64,000 bases of DNA from Armigeres subalbatus (taxonomy: Eukaryota; Arthropoda; Insecta; Diptera; Culicidae): the NCBI RefSeq assembly GCF_024139115.2, contig NC_085140.1, forward strand, positions 48,659,995 through 48,723,994. The letters run 5' to 3'. The notes below the pieces were generated by a model. The model was not told the origin of the DNA, searched no databases, and saw only the letters and a list, made by a program, of their open reading frames with translations. Numbering within the stretch: position 1 is the stretch's first letter; each line of letters opens with the position of its first letter. Position numbers and translations under genes: made by a program. This document shows, one piece after another, positions 21,290-33,039 of this stretch.

Positions 21290-23716
21290 TATGGGATTAA
21301 CATGGGAACCGGCTTCATAGTGGGAAAGATGCGCCAATGCGTGATTGGGTGGCAGCCAATCAACTCAAGGATGTGCAAGCTGAGGATAAAAGGCCGTTTC
21401 TTCAATTATAGCATCATCAACGTGCACTGCCCACACGAAGGGAGATCCGACGACGAGAAAGAAGCGTTCTATGCGCAGCTGGAGCAGACTGCCCACTGCG
21501 GGACGTCAAAATCGTCATCGGCGACCTTAACGCTCAGGTAGGAAGGGAGGAAATGTATAGACCGGTCATCGGACCGGATAGTCTGCATACCATATCGAAC
21601 GACAACGGCCAACGATGCATAAACTGCCTCCCGCGGAATGGTAGTCCGAAGCGCTTTCTTTCCCGCAAGAATATCCACAAGGCCACATGGAAATTACCTA
21701 ATCAAGTAACGGAAAACCAAATCGACCACGTTCTAATCGACGGTAAATTCTTCTCCGACATCACGAACGTACGCACTTACCGCAGTGCGAATATTGAATC
21801 CGACCACTACCTCGTTGCAGTATGTCTGCGCTCAAAACTCTCGACGGTGATCAACACGCGTCGGAGTCATCCGCCGCGGCTAAACATTGGGCGGCTACAA
21901 GACGGTAGACTAGCCCAAGACTACGCGCAGCAGCTGGAAGTGGCACTCCCAACGGAAGAGCAGCTACGCGCAGCATCTCTTGAAGATGGCTGGAGAGATA
22001 TTCGATCCGCCATTGGTAGCACCGCAACCGCTGCACTTGGCACGGTGCTCCCGGATCAGAGAAACGACTGGTATGACGGTGAATGTAGACAGTTAATTGA
22101 GGAGAAGAATGCAGCATGGGCGAAATTGTTGCAATATAGCACGAGGGCGAACGAGGCACGATACAAACGGGTGCGGAACAAACAAAACTCGATTTTTCGG
22201 CCAGCAGGAAGATCGAGACCGTGAAGATACGGAGCAACTGTACCGCGCTAATAACACACGAAAGTTCTATGAGAAGTTGAACCGTTCACGTGAGAGCCAC
22301 GTGCCGCAGCCTGATATGTGTAAGGACATAAACGGGAACCTTCTTACGAACGAGCGTGAGGTGATCCAAAGGTGGCGGCCGCACTACGAAGAACACCTGA
22401 ATGGCGATGTGGCAGATGAAGATGGCAGTATGGTGATGGACCTGGGAGAACGCGCGCAGGACATAATTCTACCGGCTCCGGATCTCCAGGAAATCCAGGA
22501 GGAGATTGGCCGGCTCAAGAACAACAAAGCCCCTGGGGTTGACCAACTACAAGGAGAGCTATTTAAACACGGTGGTGAGGCACTGGCTCGAGCGCTGCAC
22601 TGGGTGATTACCAAGATTTGGGAGGAGGAAGTTTTGCCGCAGGAGTGGATGGAAGGTGTCGTGTGTCCCATCTACAAAAAAGGGCGATAAGCTGGATTGT
22701 AGCAACTACCGCGCAATCACATTGCTGAACGCCGCCTACAAGGTACTCTCCCAAATTTTATGCCGCCGACTAACACCAATTGCAAGAGAATTCGAGGGGC
22801 AGTACCAGGCGGGATTTATGGGTGAACGCTCTACCACAGACCAGGTGTTCGTCATACGTCAGGTATTGCAGAAATGCCGCGAATACAACGTGCCCACACA
22901 TCATCTATTTATCGACTTCAAAGCCGCATATGATACAATCGATCGGGACCAGCTATGGCAGCTAATGCACGAAAACGGATTTCCGGATAAACTGATACGG
23001 TTGATCAAGGCGACGATGGATCGGGTGATGTGCGTAGTTCGAGTTTCAGGGGCATCCTCGAGTCCCTCGAGTGGTGACGAAATCGAGGTGGTTGAAGAAT
23101 TCGTGTACTTGGGCTCACTGGTGACCGCCGATAACGATACCAGCAGAGAAATTCGGAGGCGCTTAGTGGCTGGAAATCGTACGTACTTTGGACTCCGTAA
23201 GACGCTCCGATCGAATAGAGTTCGCCGCCGTACCAAACTGACTATCTACAAAACGCTTATAAGACCGGTAGTTCTCTACGGACACGAGACCTGGACGATG
23301 CTCGTGGAGGACCAATGCGCACTGGGAGTTTTTGAAAGAAAAGTGTTGCATACCATCTATAGTGGAGTGCAGATGGCGGACGGTACGTGGAGGAGGCGAA
23401 TGAACCACGAGTTGCATCAGCTGTTGGGAGAACCATCCATCGTTCACACAGCGAAAATCGGAAGACTGCGGTGGGCCGGGCACGTAGCCAGAATGTCGGA
23501 CAGTAATCCGGTGAAAATGGTTCTCGACAACGATCCGACGGGAACAAGAAGGCGAGGTGCACAGCGGGCAAGGTGGATCGATCAGGTGGAGGACGATTTG
23601 CGGACCCTCCGCAGACTGCGGGGTTGGCGAAGTGCAGCCATGCACCGAGCTGAATGGAGAAGACTTTTATGTGCAGCACAGGCCACTTCGGCCATAGTCT
23701 GGTAATAAATAAATAA
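21290..23716 (+). mobile_element. APE/RT LINE, broken, missing the RT catalytic core
   Basis: Same family as 17840-19261. It starts within the endonuclease (GTGFIVGKMRQ, RICKLRIKG-like), with the catalytic IDHVLIDGKFFSDI and ESDHYLVAV (SDH box) at about 21720-21820. Frameshifts lie near 21500, 22190 and 22680. The middle has NNKAPGVDQLQGELFKHGG and PIYKKG. RT motif A is FIDFKAAYDTIDRDQLW (about 22910-22960). An internal deletion near 23065 joins VRVSGASSS directly to SGDEIEVVEEF, removing motif B and the FADD box. The C-terminal part is well preserved to a TAA at 23703. The 3' end is GGCCACTTCGGCCATAGTCT plus TAATAAATAAATAAAG. Confidence 0.92.
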
Positions 23717-24215
23717 AGTATGTGGGACGAAGTCTACGAAACGATTGCTTCGGCGAATAGTGCAGACAGATTCTGGAGGAGAAAAGCACAGCGCGGGCGG
23801 TCGCGCTGCAACAAGGTACCCGGCAGCACGTGGAACGTTATAGACGGAAGCGGAGACAGCAGACGCCCTTTTTCAGTAGAAGAAGCGGAGTGCGAGGAGA
23901 TGGAGCTGTGCAGTTCTAAAGCAACATGCAACTTCTATCAGAAGCTCAACGCATCCCGCAAAGGTTTCGTGCCGCGAGCAGAAATGTGCAGGGATATATT
24001 GACGGATGAAAGTGTGGTGATTGAAAGGTGGATGCAGCACTACGAGGAACATTTAAATGCCGCTGAGAGTACAGGCAGTGAAAGTCAAGGCAGCGGAGGA
24101 GAAGACTATGTCAGTTCAGCAAACGAAGCCAACTAGCCCCCACCTTGAGGGAAGTTAAAGATGCCATCCAACAGCTAAAGTTCAATAAAGCAGCTGGTGA
24201 GGATGGTATCGAGGC
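23717..24215 (+). mobile_element. linker-region fragment of a related LINE
   Basis: The ORF 23720-24136 has ADRFWRRKAQRGRSRC, NFYQKLNASRKGFVPRAEMC and VIERWMQHYEEHLNAAE, the segment between endonuclease and RT in this LINE type. After a stop it continues LREVKDAIQQLKFNKAAGED. It is distinct in sequence from its two neighbours, so it is a separate copy cut at both ends. Confidence 0.8.
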
Positions 24216-25560
24216 ACGGCAAATGCTGGGTAAAGCGTACCATTGGTACTTCGCTTACCTGAAGAAATAAAATAGACCCCATTTCGCGGTCCTCGTGGCG
24301 CTGGCCGGGATACGAGCAACCTTTGGGAAGATCGGGTAACCAACCCCTGTGGAAACTATGGTCGTTAGCTGCCAGGGAATGGGAGATTTGCTCTTCTCCG
24401 GAGGTGCAAATCTGATCGAGCGTCTGTTCTCCATGTTAGGGGCGGCTCACAACAGCGTCTGTTACCAATGTTAGGGCGGCTGATCACCGCCCGAGTGCCA
24501 GCGAGGGATTCTAAGCAAAACTGTGCATACCATGTTGCATCGTGTCAGCACCGAGTAGGCAGTCCCTTCAACGCGATGCAGGTAGCGCAACTCTAGTAAG
24601 GTAGTCTACCGAAGATTCTACTGTTATCAAGGAAGGCGAAAGTAGAGCAAACCGGTAGATTCAATGGCAACAGACCCGGCAACGAATAAAGGACAACGAT
24701 TGGAAAGTCGGATCTTGGAATGTGAGAGCTTTGAATGAACCAGCACGTGTTGGGCTCTTGGCTCGTCAGCTGCAGAAGTCGGCGAGAGTGTGGCAGCAAT
24801 TCAGAAAATACGGTGGCTCAGAACTGGAGAACGTGAATTCCCAGCGGTGGATCCCATAGCGAGCACTTCATTCAAGTTCCACATCTACTATAGCGGCGGA
24901 GACAGAGTCGAACGAGGAGTTGGCTTTATGGTGATCAGGAAGCAGATGAAGCGTGTTATCCGGTGGAAGCCGATGAGCGACCGCATTTGCAAATGAAGGG
25001 CTAATTCTTCAACTATGGCCTGATTAGCATCTATCCCCCAACGAACGATAAGCCTGATGACGTGAAGGATGAGTTCTATGAGAGCCTTTATAAGGTCTAC
25101 GGAGAGTTCCCAAGACACGATGTAAAGATAGTAATCGAGGGTGCAAATTCGCAGATCGGAAGAGAAAGTTTCTTCCGCCCTATCATTGGCGACTTGTACC
25201 TTTTGCTGCTGCTAAAGGGATGGCAATCGCAGTACCTACTTCGTACGTAAGAATATTCGCAAACACACCTGGCAACATCCGAGTGCAGACGCTTGCTCAC
25301 AGATATACTACGTGCTGATCTGAGGTCCGAACATTGACTCGGATCACTTTGTAGTTGCAAAAATTCAGGCGCGACTTTCACGGATTCACGAAACAACAAA
25401 ACGATGCATTTCAATATCCAACGTTTGTCAGTTGAAGGAGTTGCTGAACAGTACCACCAAAAGCTGGACGAGCGGGCAGGAGATCTGTCTACGTCAACAG
25501 ATTGTTTGAAAATATCCACGAAGCTGTTGTAGAGTAGTTAGGAATAGCAGAACAAATAAA
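24216..25560 (+). mobile_element. 5' end and endonuclease of another LINE copy, decayed
   Basis: Up to about 24690 this looks like the 5'UTR of a LINE (non-coding, GC-rich, ending GGAAAGTCGGATCTTGGAAT). The endonuclease then begins WNVRALNEPARVGLLARQLQ with EIRW-like IQKIRWLRTGEREF and VERGVGFMVIRKQMKRVIRW. After 24995 it is full of stops and shifts, but IVIEGANSQIGRESFFRPII, RKNIRKHTWQHPSAD and NIDSDHFVVAK are still readable. The copy fades at about 25560. Confidence 0.8.
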
Positions 25561-26725
25561 ATGAACTTGTTTGATGCAATATCATTATTATAATAAATAG
25601 ATACTGTTTGTACAAGTGTATTGTTATATTGTCGCATTATATATGTCGTACTGTTGTAATTGACCATTTGTAAGTGAATGCATAGTAAATAAATCAGTTT
25701 AGACTCAACTATCACCATGGCGAGATGGCATAGCATTTTATTCGTCTTTTACACAACGTAGGAATAAAGTTCTGCCCGTGCGCGATCAGATACTGAAATA
25801 CAAACAAAAATGTTTCTCGTTACAAATCCCATGTCACGAACTTCGCGTCACAAGGCCATCTACACCCAAAATAAAAATCGAATCGTTGCAGGAGAGGGGT
25901 AACAAAAAAAAGCGGGGAACACAGTCTCCAGGTGACAAGTCCTCGTCTATAAAACGGACGGTCATCGGAGACCAGGGCCATTCTACTCTCGAACGTCATA
26001 TCGTACGCTTCGAACAGCCAACCGATCCCAGCAGGCCAGGAAACCAATGCGGACTCATCAGTTACCATTGGCAACCATCACCAACCAGAGGTGGTCGAAC
26101 AGGCGACGGACAGTATTGCGGAGAGACACAATTCAGCGAAGAGGCAGATTGCCTGCCCACTACCAAGTGACGAACTACCTCGTGGACGAACCTGATTCTT
26201 CGGCGCGCGCAAGACGGCGGGCTCTCAGCGTATGCCATAACAACGCTTCAACGAACGACGCGGACGGCGTCTATCACGACGAACTACCTCGCGGACAAAC
26301 CCGATTTCGCGGCGCGCGCAAGACGGCGTGCATTCAGCGGTCGCCATAACAACGCCACAACCAACGACGAGGACGGCGTCTACCACGGCAATCCGCACGC
26401 TTGTGCAGAAACCTCGTGGCATCAACAAAAAATATAATAACCGGCCTACTGCGCATCTAATAGCATTCAGCTGAGACGCTAGCGGTACGCATGGCAATAC
26501 GCCTTCCATAACGTGTAACCATCCTATGGTTGGTTGATATGTTGTGGTTCGGCATTTTAAAGAGGATTGGAGGATTGGTACAAAACGGCTTTTTATAATA
26601 AATATTAAATTCATTTCTCTCTAGCTGCGACAAGGAGTCGAAAAACAATTGGAAATGGAGAGCAAAGGTCAGCTCTACCTTCGTTGCGAGGACACTGAGT
26701 CTGATCGTAGTCCGGAAGATTACGA
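25561..26725. other. unassigned segment between two LINE pieces
   Basis: AT-rich at 25561-25760, with an AATAAATCAG polyadenylation-like site. More GC-rich at 26000-26450, where a ~110-bp unit is tandemly duplicated (listed separately). It could be the remains of an LTR element, but I see no gag or pol motif and no second LTR. Confidence 0.3.
26166..26386 (+). repeat. two-copy tandem duplication, ~110 bp
   Basis: GACGAACTACCTCGYGGACRA, GGCGCGCGCAAGACGGCG and GGACGGCGTCTAYCACG each occur twice, 110 bp apart (units start at 26167 and 26277). Copies are diverged at several positions. Confidence 0.85.
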
Positions 26726-28805
26726 CAGCTGTGACTACAACAGAGTCCGACGACGTGAAGGACACGTTTTATGAATGTCTTGATAAAGCCTATGGAGAGT
26801 GCACAAAGCATGACGTGGAAATTGTTATCGGAGACGCTAATGCTCAGTTCGGTAGAGAGGACTTTTTCCGTCCCATAATTTGTAGGGAGAACCTTCACTC
26901 CGCTACCAATGACAACGGCCTACGGCTAGTAAATTTCGCTGCTGCCAGAGGGATGGCCATCAGTAGAACCTACTTTGCATGAAAGAATATCCGAAAGAAC
27001 ACCTGGAGACACCCAAATGGTGAAACTTGCAACCAGATAAACAAGTTGGACATAGTCCTGATGATGGGCAACATCGCGCCCGAAACCGGTCGACTTAAAA
27101 GGTAATTTAAAAAAATCTTAGTTGACGAGTGTAAAAACGATAAGTGTTATGTCTTGTTTCGCGTCGCGTTTTATTAAATAGACCATGTTCTGGTGGATGG
27201 GCGCCATTTCTCGGATGTTATTGATGTGCGGACATTTAGAGGTCCGAACATTGACTCTAGCTCGACACTACCTCGTTGCCAGTAACATTCGATCACGGTT
27301 GTCAACTGTATCGAACGAAAGATCACAGCGAACGATGCGTTACAATATCCAGTGATTGTCGGCGGAAGAAGTATCGGTTGAGTACCGCCAGAAGCTCGAC
27401 GAACGGATAAGTGTAATCAGCGTTAGCGACAACATCAACGATCTACGGGAGTCGATCCTTGGAGCGGTGAACACAACAGCACGAGAAGTGGTAGGCACTG
27501 CACAGAGGCATCCAGGACGGGTTGGTTTGATGTGGAGTGTCAGAGAGTGACAAACGAGAAGAACGTTGCCAGAAGCCGGATGTTGGTGGCGGGTACCCGA
27601 TCGAATAGAGATCGGTACAAGGAAGCAAGATCAGCCGAAGAACGAACCCACCGCAGGAAGAAGATAGAATATGAAGAACAAGTGATTAGCGAGGCGCAGG
27701 AAAAAATTGAGCAGAACGATATGCTCAGGTTCTATGAATCTGTCAATGGCGTGCGGAGAAAGACAGCGCCATCTTCCGTCATGTGCAACGACCAACAAGG
27801 GAATTTGCTGACAGATAAAACCGAAGTGGCTGCCAGGTGGAAGCAACACTTCGAGACTTTGTTGAATAGTGGAAGTAACGGTGCATCGGTGAATAGAATA
27901 AATATTAGCGACGATGGACAAGCTGTGGAGTCGCCTACACTAGATGAGGTTAAAAAAGCTGTTAAAGAGCTGAAAAACAATAAGGCTGCGGGGAAGGACC
28001 AGCTCCCGGCTGAACTTCTCAAACATGGCAGTGAGCAGCTTTATGAAGTTCTGCACCATATTATGTCGAAAATATGGGAAGACGAGGAAATGCCTGCTAG
28101 CCTCATTTGCCCTCTCTTTAAGAAAGGGCACAGACTGGAGTGCGCCAATTACCGACGAATAACCCTCCTTAATTCGGCGTACAAAATTATGTCCCGTATT
28201 CGGTTCAACAGATTGAGACTGCTTGAAGAGTCCTTCGTCGGCGAATACCAAGCAGGTTTTCGTGAGGGCCGATCAACGACGGATCAAATGTTTACCATGA
28301 GACAAATTCTTGATAAATTCCGGGAGTACAACTTGCAGACACATCATCTGTTTATTGATTTCAAGGCGGCGTACGATTCAGTGAAACGGAATGAATTATG
28401 GCAAATTATGCTTGAATATGGTTTTCCGGCGAAACTGATACGGCTGATTCGTATGACGTTGGACGGATCGAAATCCAGTGTAAGGGTCGCGGATGAAATA
28501 TCGACATCGTTTGTTACCTTAGATGGATTGAAGCAGGGTGATGCACTCTCGCATCTACTGTTCAATATAGCGCTCGAGGGAGCGTTTAGGAGAGCTGGTG
28601 TGCAAAGAAGTGGTACCATTATCACAAGACCGCATATGCTCCTGGAATTTGCGGACGATATCGATATTATCGGGATTGATCGTCGTACCGTGGAAGAGGC
28701 TTTTGTGCCTTTTTAAAGGGATACATCGAGGATTGGACTCACGATCAATACCAGCAAAACGAAGTACATGGTCGCTGGCAATCAACGTGGGTTCATTAGT
28801 GCACG
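26726..28805 (+). mobile_element. APE/RT LINE with largely open RT frame and intact FADD
   Basis: Endonuclease: VEIVIGDANAQFGREDFFRP (about 26815-26875), FAAARGMAISRTYFA, then a stop and NTWRHPNGETCNQI. An insertion (27039-27179) splits the next motif, which resumes [20 protein letters not shown]. The RT frame 27532-28716 is open for 394 codons: NNKAAGKDQLPAELLKHGS, FIDFKAAYDSVKRNELW (motif A), LDGLKQGDALSHLLF (motif B) and LLEFADDIDIIGID (motif C, about 28645-28680). It stops at 28714-28716, with coding similarity (INTSKTKYMVAGNQRG) continuing in another frame to about 28800. The rest of the 3' half is missing. Confidence 0.92.
27039..27179 (+). mobile_element. ~140-bp insertion with hammerhead-like motif
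   Basis: It interrupts the LINE endonuclease codons between CAACCAGAT and AGACCATGTTCTGG. At 27053-27095 it has AGTC, CTGATGA, T, GGGC, an 8-nt loop, GCCC, GAAA, CCGGT, C, GACT. This gives three short helices around the CUGANGA and GAAA core strands of a hammerhead ribozyme, with one unpaired extra T. Penelope-like elements are known to carry hammerheads; the family assignment is an inference. Confidence 0.5.
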
Positions 28806-29711
28806 TAAAAAAAAAATTAATGTTATTTATTGCTCATCTCATGAATTTTTAGACTACTGAGAAAATCGTTGATGACAGTTTACTTTTCCTCAATCTAGTT
28901 ATTATTAAACGATATGTCACTCTAGAGCAAACCAATACTCCAAACCTACGTGGAGAATTTAAATAGTACCATCTTCTCGAATTATTGCATGGCATGTGAA
29001 AATTATGCATTATGCGTAATAATGGCTGGCGCAGAGCAATCAGAATGCTTAATTACGAGTATTCACCAACTCTTTCCGTTAAATACACCGCTACAATGTG
29101 ATTCCGTTCAACATTTAAACAAATTTCAAATCCTATTATTTTCGAGAGATGAGAGAGAGCTAAACTAAACGCTACATTCCTTCGGCAAATATATCTAAAA
29201 GACTTTCTCCCGATGGCCTTCGAAAACAGACCTGAGTAATTCTCGCTGAAACCGGGCCACTATTTGCACGAGGTTCTTAAAAATGCCTAAATTTATATTC
29301 TTTCGAAAGCTTTCGGCGAGTATATTAAGGATCCGAGTTAAATTCATCAGAAATATGAACCCCTCGTTAGTTGTACTCGAAATCATTTTAATGGACCCCT
29401 CGATTTTTGTCAATTTTTGACTCACCAAAACTGTCATAACTCCAACATTTCTCAACCGATAATAGAGATCAGCATATAGTTAGAAAGAAGAAGAGTGTAT
29501 CCTTAATTTGCGATAATAAAAATACAAGCAGCCATATTGAATTCGGCCGCCATCTTGGATTTCTTTTTGAAAACAATTTTTCCGCCAAGTTCACAACCAA
29601 AATTTTTGAATATTAATACATCGATGGAAAGCTTAGCTTATATTGTGCAATCTGTCCAAAAATCACAGGTGTATGATTTTTCTATCAAAAGTTTTGTACT
29701 CAACCAAGGGT
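28806..29711. other. unassigned AT-rich DNA
   Basis: No gene-like sequence. It begins with an A run (28807-28817) after the truncated LINE and ends where the minus-strand LOA-type LINE is cut off. Confidence 0.35.
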
Positions 29712-31133
29712 GGAACCAGTGTTTTCTCCTCTTTTTGGATCAACGCTGGAAATATTCCATCCATGCCAGGAGACTTAAATGGCTCGAAAGATCTCACAGC
29801 CCTCTCAACCCTGGCCCGAGTGAAAGCTTCCTTTGCAACCTTTATTGCGTCTTTTTTAGACCCAGAAACCCATGATTGGATCTCTTGTGGATCTGAGACA
29901 GCAATTCCAGTGCCTTGGTCGCCGATGCTCGACTCAGGGATTGAATCAGGGAAGTGGATCTTTAACAATTCGCTCAGTGTATCGCTAGGCTCTACAGTGA
30001 GCGAACCATCCGGAGGCTACCCACACCATTGGAGTGGTCTTTTGAAAGAGTTTTTTGGAGTCTGGCCACTACGGGTGTATTCTCTATGCTTTCACACATT
30101 AGAATCCACGATTTCCGTTTGGCTGACCTTATTTCTTTGTTGTAGTTCGTCAGGGCCTTTCTGTATAGGCTCTAATCGCCGGTTCGCTTAGCACGATTGA
30201 ACTCCCTACGCGCAGTTTTCCTAAGCTTCTCAAGAGTTTTATTCCACCATGGAACGTCTCTACTCGAACTAGTTGATTTAGTTGGACAGCTCTCTTGGTA
30301 GGCGTTAAGGATTTTGTTTTTAATGGATTTGGACGCATCTTCCAATTGTGTTATGGACTTGATGTGACTTTCTATGATGTACTCTTCGGATCGTAGGATA
30401 GCTGAGTAGGATTCCCAATCAGTTTTCTTAGGATCTTTAAACGTTTTTCCATCGTTAGACCCCTTCCCATTCGAAGATGATGTGTTTATGGTCTGACATT
30501 GATATTTCTTCAGAAACATGCCAGTTTTTTATTTTATCAGAGATAGACCGACTACATAGAGTCAAGTCCAAAACTTCCTGACGAATGGAGTTTTCAAACG
30601 TGGGCTTGTCACCAACATTACAAATGTCAATGTTCTTGGAAGAGAGAAACTGTAACAGGTACTCACCTCTGGTGTTTATATTGGTACTTCCCCATACGGT
30701 GTGATGTGCATTTGCGTCGCACCCTATGACGAAGGGGATGTTGTGTCGGTGGCTGTAGGCTACGAGCGCAGCTATTTCTGGAGGAGGGATTTCGTCCACG
30801 TCACCTGGGAAGTATGCCGAGACCACCAAGATCTCTCTACTCCCTCTGGCGGAAGGTACCTCCATCCTGACCGCTACGATGTCCCTTTTATGAATTCTGA
30901 AATTGGAAAGTATTTACAGTTGTTATGTAATAAAATAGCCGCTCTAGGAGAAAGCTGGCTGTCATCATATACCAACTTACATGAGTGTTGTGGAATACCT
31001 TGTATTCTGGATTTATTGACCCATGGCTCTTGAATGAGGGCCACGGTTAAATCCTCTTTGGTGAACCTCCGACAGAGCACACCGTGGCGCTCTCAGCATG
31101 GTGGAGGTTCACTTGCAGAACTTTAGTCGCCAT
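29712..31133 (-). pseudogene. LINE ORF2, APE endonuclease part, frameshifted
   Basis: Begins MATKVLQVNLHHAESATV at 31133. A 2-nt TG duplication near 31080 shifts the frame to LCRRFTKEDLTVALIQEPWV (the catalytic Glu box). A further shift near 30870 leads to EILVVSAYFPGD and VIGCDANAHHTVWGS. The last endonuclease box is SMSDHKHIIFEW (about 30475). The linker frame 30519-30172 has DVPWWNKTLEKLRKTARREF, then more shifts, then AREAFTRARVERAVRSF-like sequence and SPGMDGIFPALIQK. RT motifs A to C are absent. Confidence 0.8.
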
Positions 31134-31208
31134 TTCCGGGTTCCTGCTTTTTCCGGACGACGACTGTCCGGCTTTGGATGTTGCGGATCATCAGGATGTC
31201 GTTTGGTA

Positions 31209-32758
31209 TTACAGTCTGGGTTCTCTATTCCCTGTAGCAACCTGGCCCGTCAGTTTCGCCTCTGTGGTCAAACTGTCGCTTTTTGCACCCCCTTTGCCCT
31301 GTTTAGATACCTTTGGTTTGGTACCACTAGAGCAGGGGGTCGCATGTAAGCTTCGAGCTTTTCCTTTAGAGGCGGACAGACTAGCCTTTATGGTGCTTTT
31401 GGGGTGAGATTTACTTACCTCGCCCGAACCGGAGGCTTCCTCAGATTTCTCTTGGGTCGGCCTTCCAGTTAGCCGAACCTCGCCCGAACAGGAGGCCTCC
31501 TCAGATTGCTCTTGGGTCGGCCTTCCAGTCGGATTGGCGGTAGCGGCAGTCGGTTGATCTGTAATCTTCCTTAGTTGGATTTCACCAAATCGGTAGTTTA
31601 GGGTGTATTTGGACTTCTTCAACTTTTCCATCGACGCACCCTCTACTGTGAAGATCCATTCAACATGAATATCTTTCAGAATGGATCGTTTCACAATACG
31701 CCAATTAGTTGTTGTGATGTCATTTTGGCTTTCTATGAGAGCCTTTATTCGGTCGTCATCATAGCTGGAGCTTTGTGGGAAGAATGCTCGGATCATCTCT
31801 GGACGTGGAATCGCCACTTCGTCCATTGCCATCAGCTCTGCACCTTCCCAGGGTTTCATGGATGGGGATATTCTCTTTAACCACTCAGCAGTCTCTTGAT
31901 CCTTACAGATTAGAACCATGTAACCGGACTTGCAGATGAGGTTGTTGAATTTGGGTTTTATTGGCTCGTTTCGCTGTTGAACTACTCTGAGCAGGAGTGC
32001 TTCTTGTAGAAGGTCTAGCTGGGCTGTAGTGAGTTGGACGGTGGGAAAGTCTTTGGGTATTATCCCGACCTTCACGCTTTTGGCCATATCACTGTAGCTG
32101 ATACCAGCTGTTTTCCTCATGGGTGGGTTTTGTTGTCCAGACACGTTTTTCTGAGGCGCGCGGTTTGAGGACTGTTGGGCGCGCTCTCTCGGATCCAGAT
32201 GGTGCTTCACCCTTTTTTGTTTGGGGTCCTCTGTGGCGGATTTGTCTAGGTCGTTTCTCGAGCGTTTTGAGGAAGTGGGCTCGCTCTCCTTATTCAGGAT
32301 TGTGGACAAGGCCTCATTCCGGTCTTTTCCCTTCTCCCGGAGAGTTCTAAGCTGCTTCCTCTGCGAGCGTGTGAGTGTGGGGATTTTCTTTCTCGGAGCA
32401 CCCTTGGCTTCCGTAGAACCCTTGTTATCTTCGGATCCTTTGCTACTTGCTAAAGATTTTTGGGGTTGATGACGATCCTTATACCATCATCTTCGTTATC
32501 TTCCATGTCCAGCAGGTTGGAGTCGGTCGATGAGGGGGGTTGTAGATTTGGATCAGCTTTGTCGAAACATGTGCTGCTCCGGGAGGTAGGCGTTGAGGGG
32601 CAGGATATTTCCATCTTCTCCTGCGAACTACTGAGTAGCTGGTCTTCGGTAAGGCCAAGTTGACTCAGAGTATTCTCCACTTCGCTCTCACACGACTGAG
32701 AGAGGCAGTCGTCACCTTGAGGGTTGTTTGTAGAATTTGTACTCATTTTTGGTCCCAC
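31209..32758 (-). pseudogene. LINE ORF1 (DUF4780-like), one frameshift
   Basis: Starts MGPKMSTNSTNN at 32758 and runs acidic and Ser-rich to DGIRIVINPKNL, where a frameshift in a CCCCAAAAA homopolymer (about 32457-32465) breaks it. The other frame is then open to 31209 (about 410 codons, SLASSKGSEDNKGS onward). The central part is like the DUF4780 RNA-binding-type region of mosquito LINE ORF1 proteins (MDEVAIPRPEMIRAFFPQ, VEWIFTVEGASMEKL, YTLNYRFGEIQL). The C-terminal part has a tandem 21-residue duplication (LTGRPTQEKSEEAS). No CCHC zinc knuckles are seen. It probably binds the element RNA. Confidence 0.75.
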
Positions 32759-33039
32759 GAGTAGCTAGGGAAATAAATGTCCGCTGCACCAGTGCCCCGC
32801 CGTAGTGCAGTAAGGGCTGCTTACTGGGGTATTCGCCCTGGTGCACCCCAGGCTCCGTTCGCGGTTGAGCATGTTTAGAACCCCCTCAACCATTCAGCCC
32901 TCGGCACGGGTCGCATGACACCTTGGCATTGGGGTTTATCCATTTTTGCTTTACACGATGGCCATGAATAACAGCCATCGCAACCTTCCTCCTTTACCAG
33001 GGCTTAGGACCTGTAGCTCAAGTTCTCAATAGTTTCACA

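Larger units (their letters stand above)
29712..33020 (-). mobile_element. LOA/I-group LINE: 5'UTR, ORF1, endonuclease; RT missing
   Basis: Read on the minus strand: a GC-rich 5'UTR (33020-32759, with GGTTGCGATGGCTGTTATTC), ORF1 (32758-31209) and the start of ORF2 (from 31133). The copy stops at about 29712, after SFEPFKSPGMDGIFPALIQK, before the RT catalytic core. The DANAHHTVWGS endonuclease phrase and ORF1 style fit the LOA clade, to which the Aedes Lian elements belong. It is a 3'-deleted copy. Confidence 0.85.

Noticed and set aside
25524..25760. Solo LTR starting TGTTGTAGAG
   Set aside because: The TGTTGTAGAG start is still readable as LINE coding sequence (ISTKLL/HEAVVE region), and no clear CA end or duplication was found.
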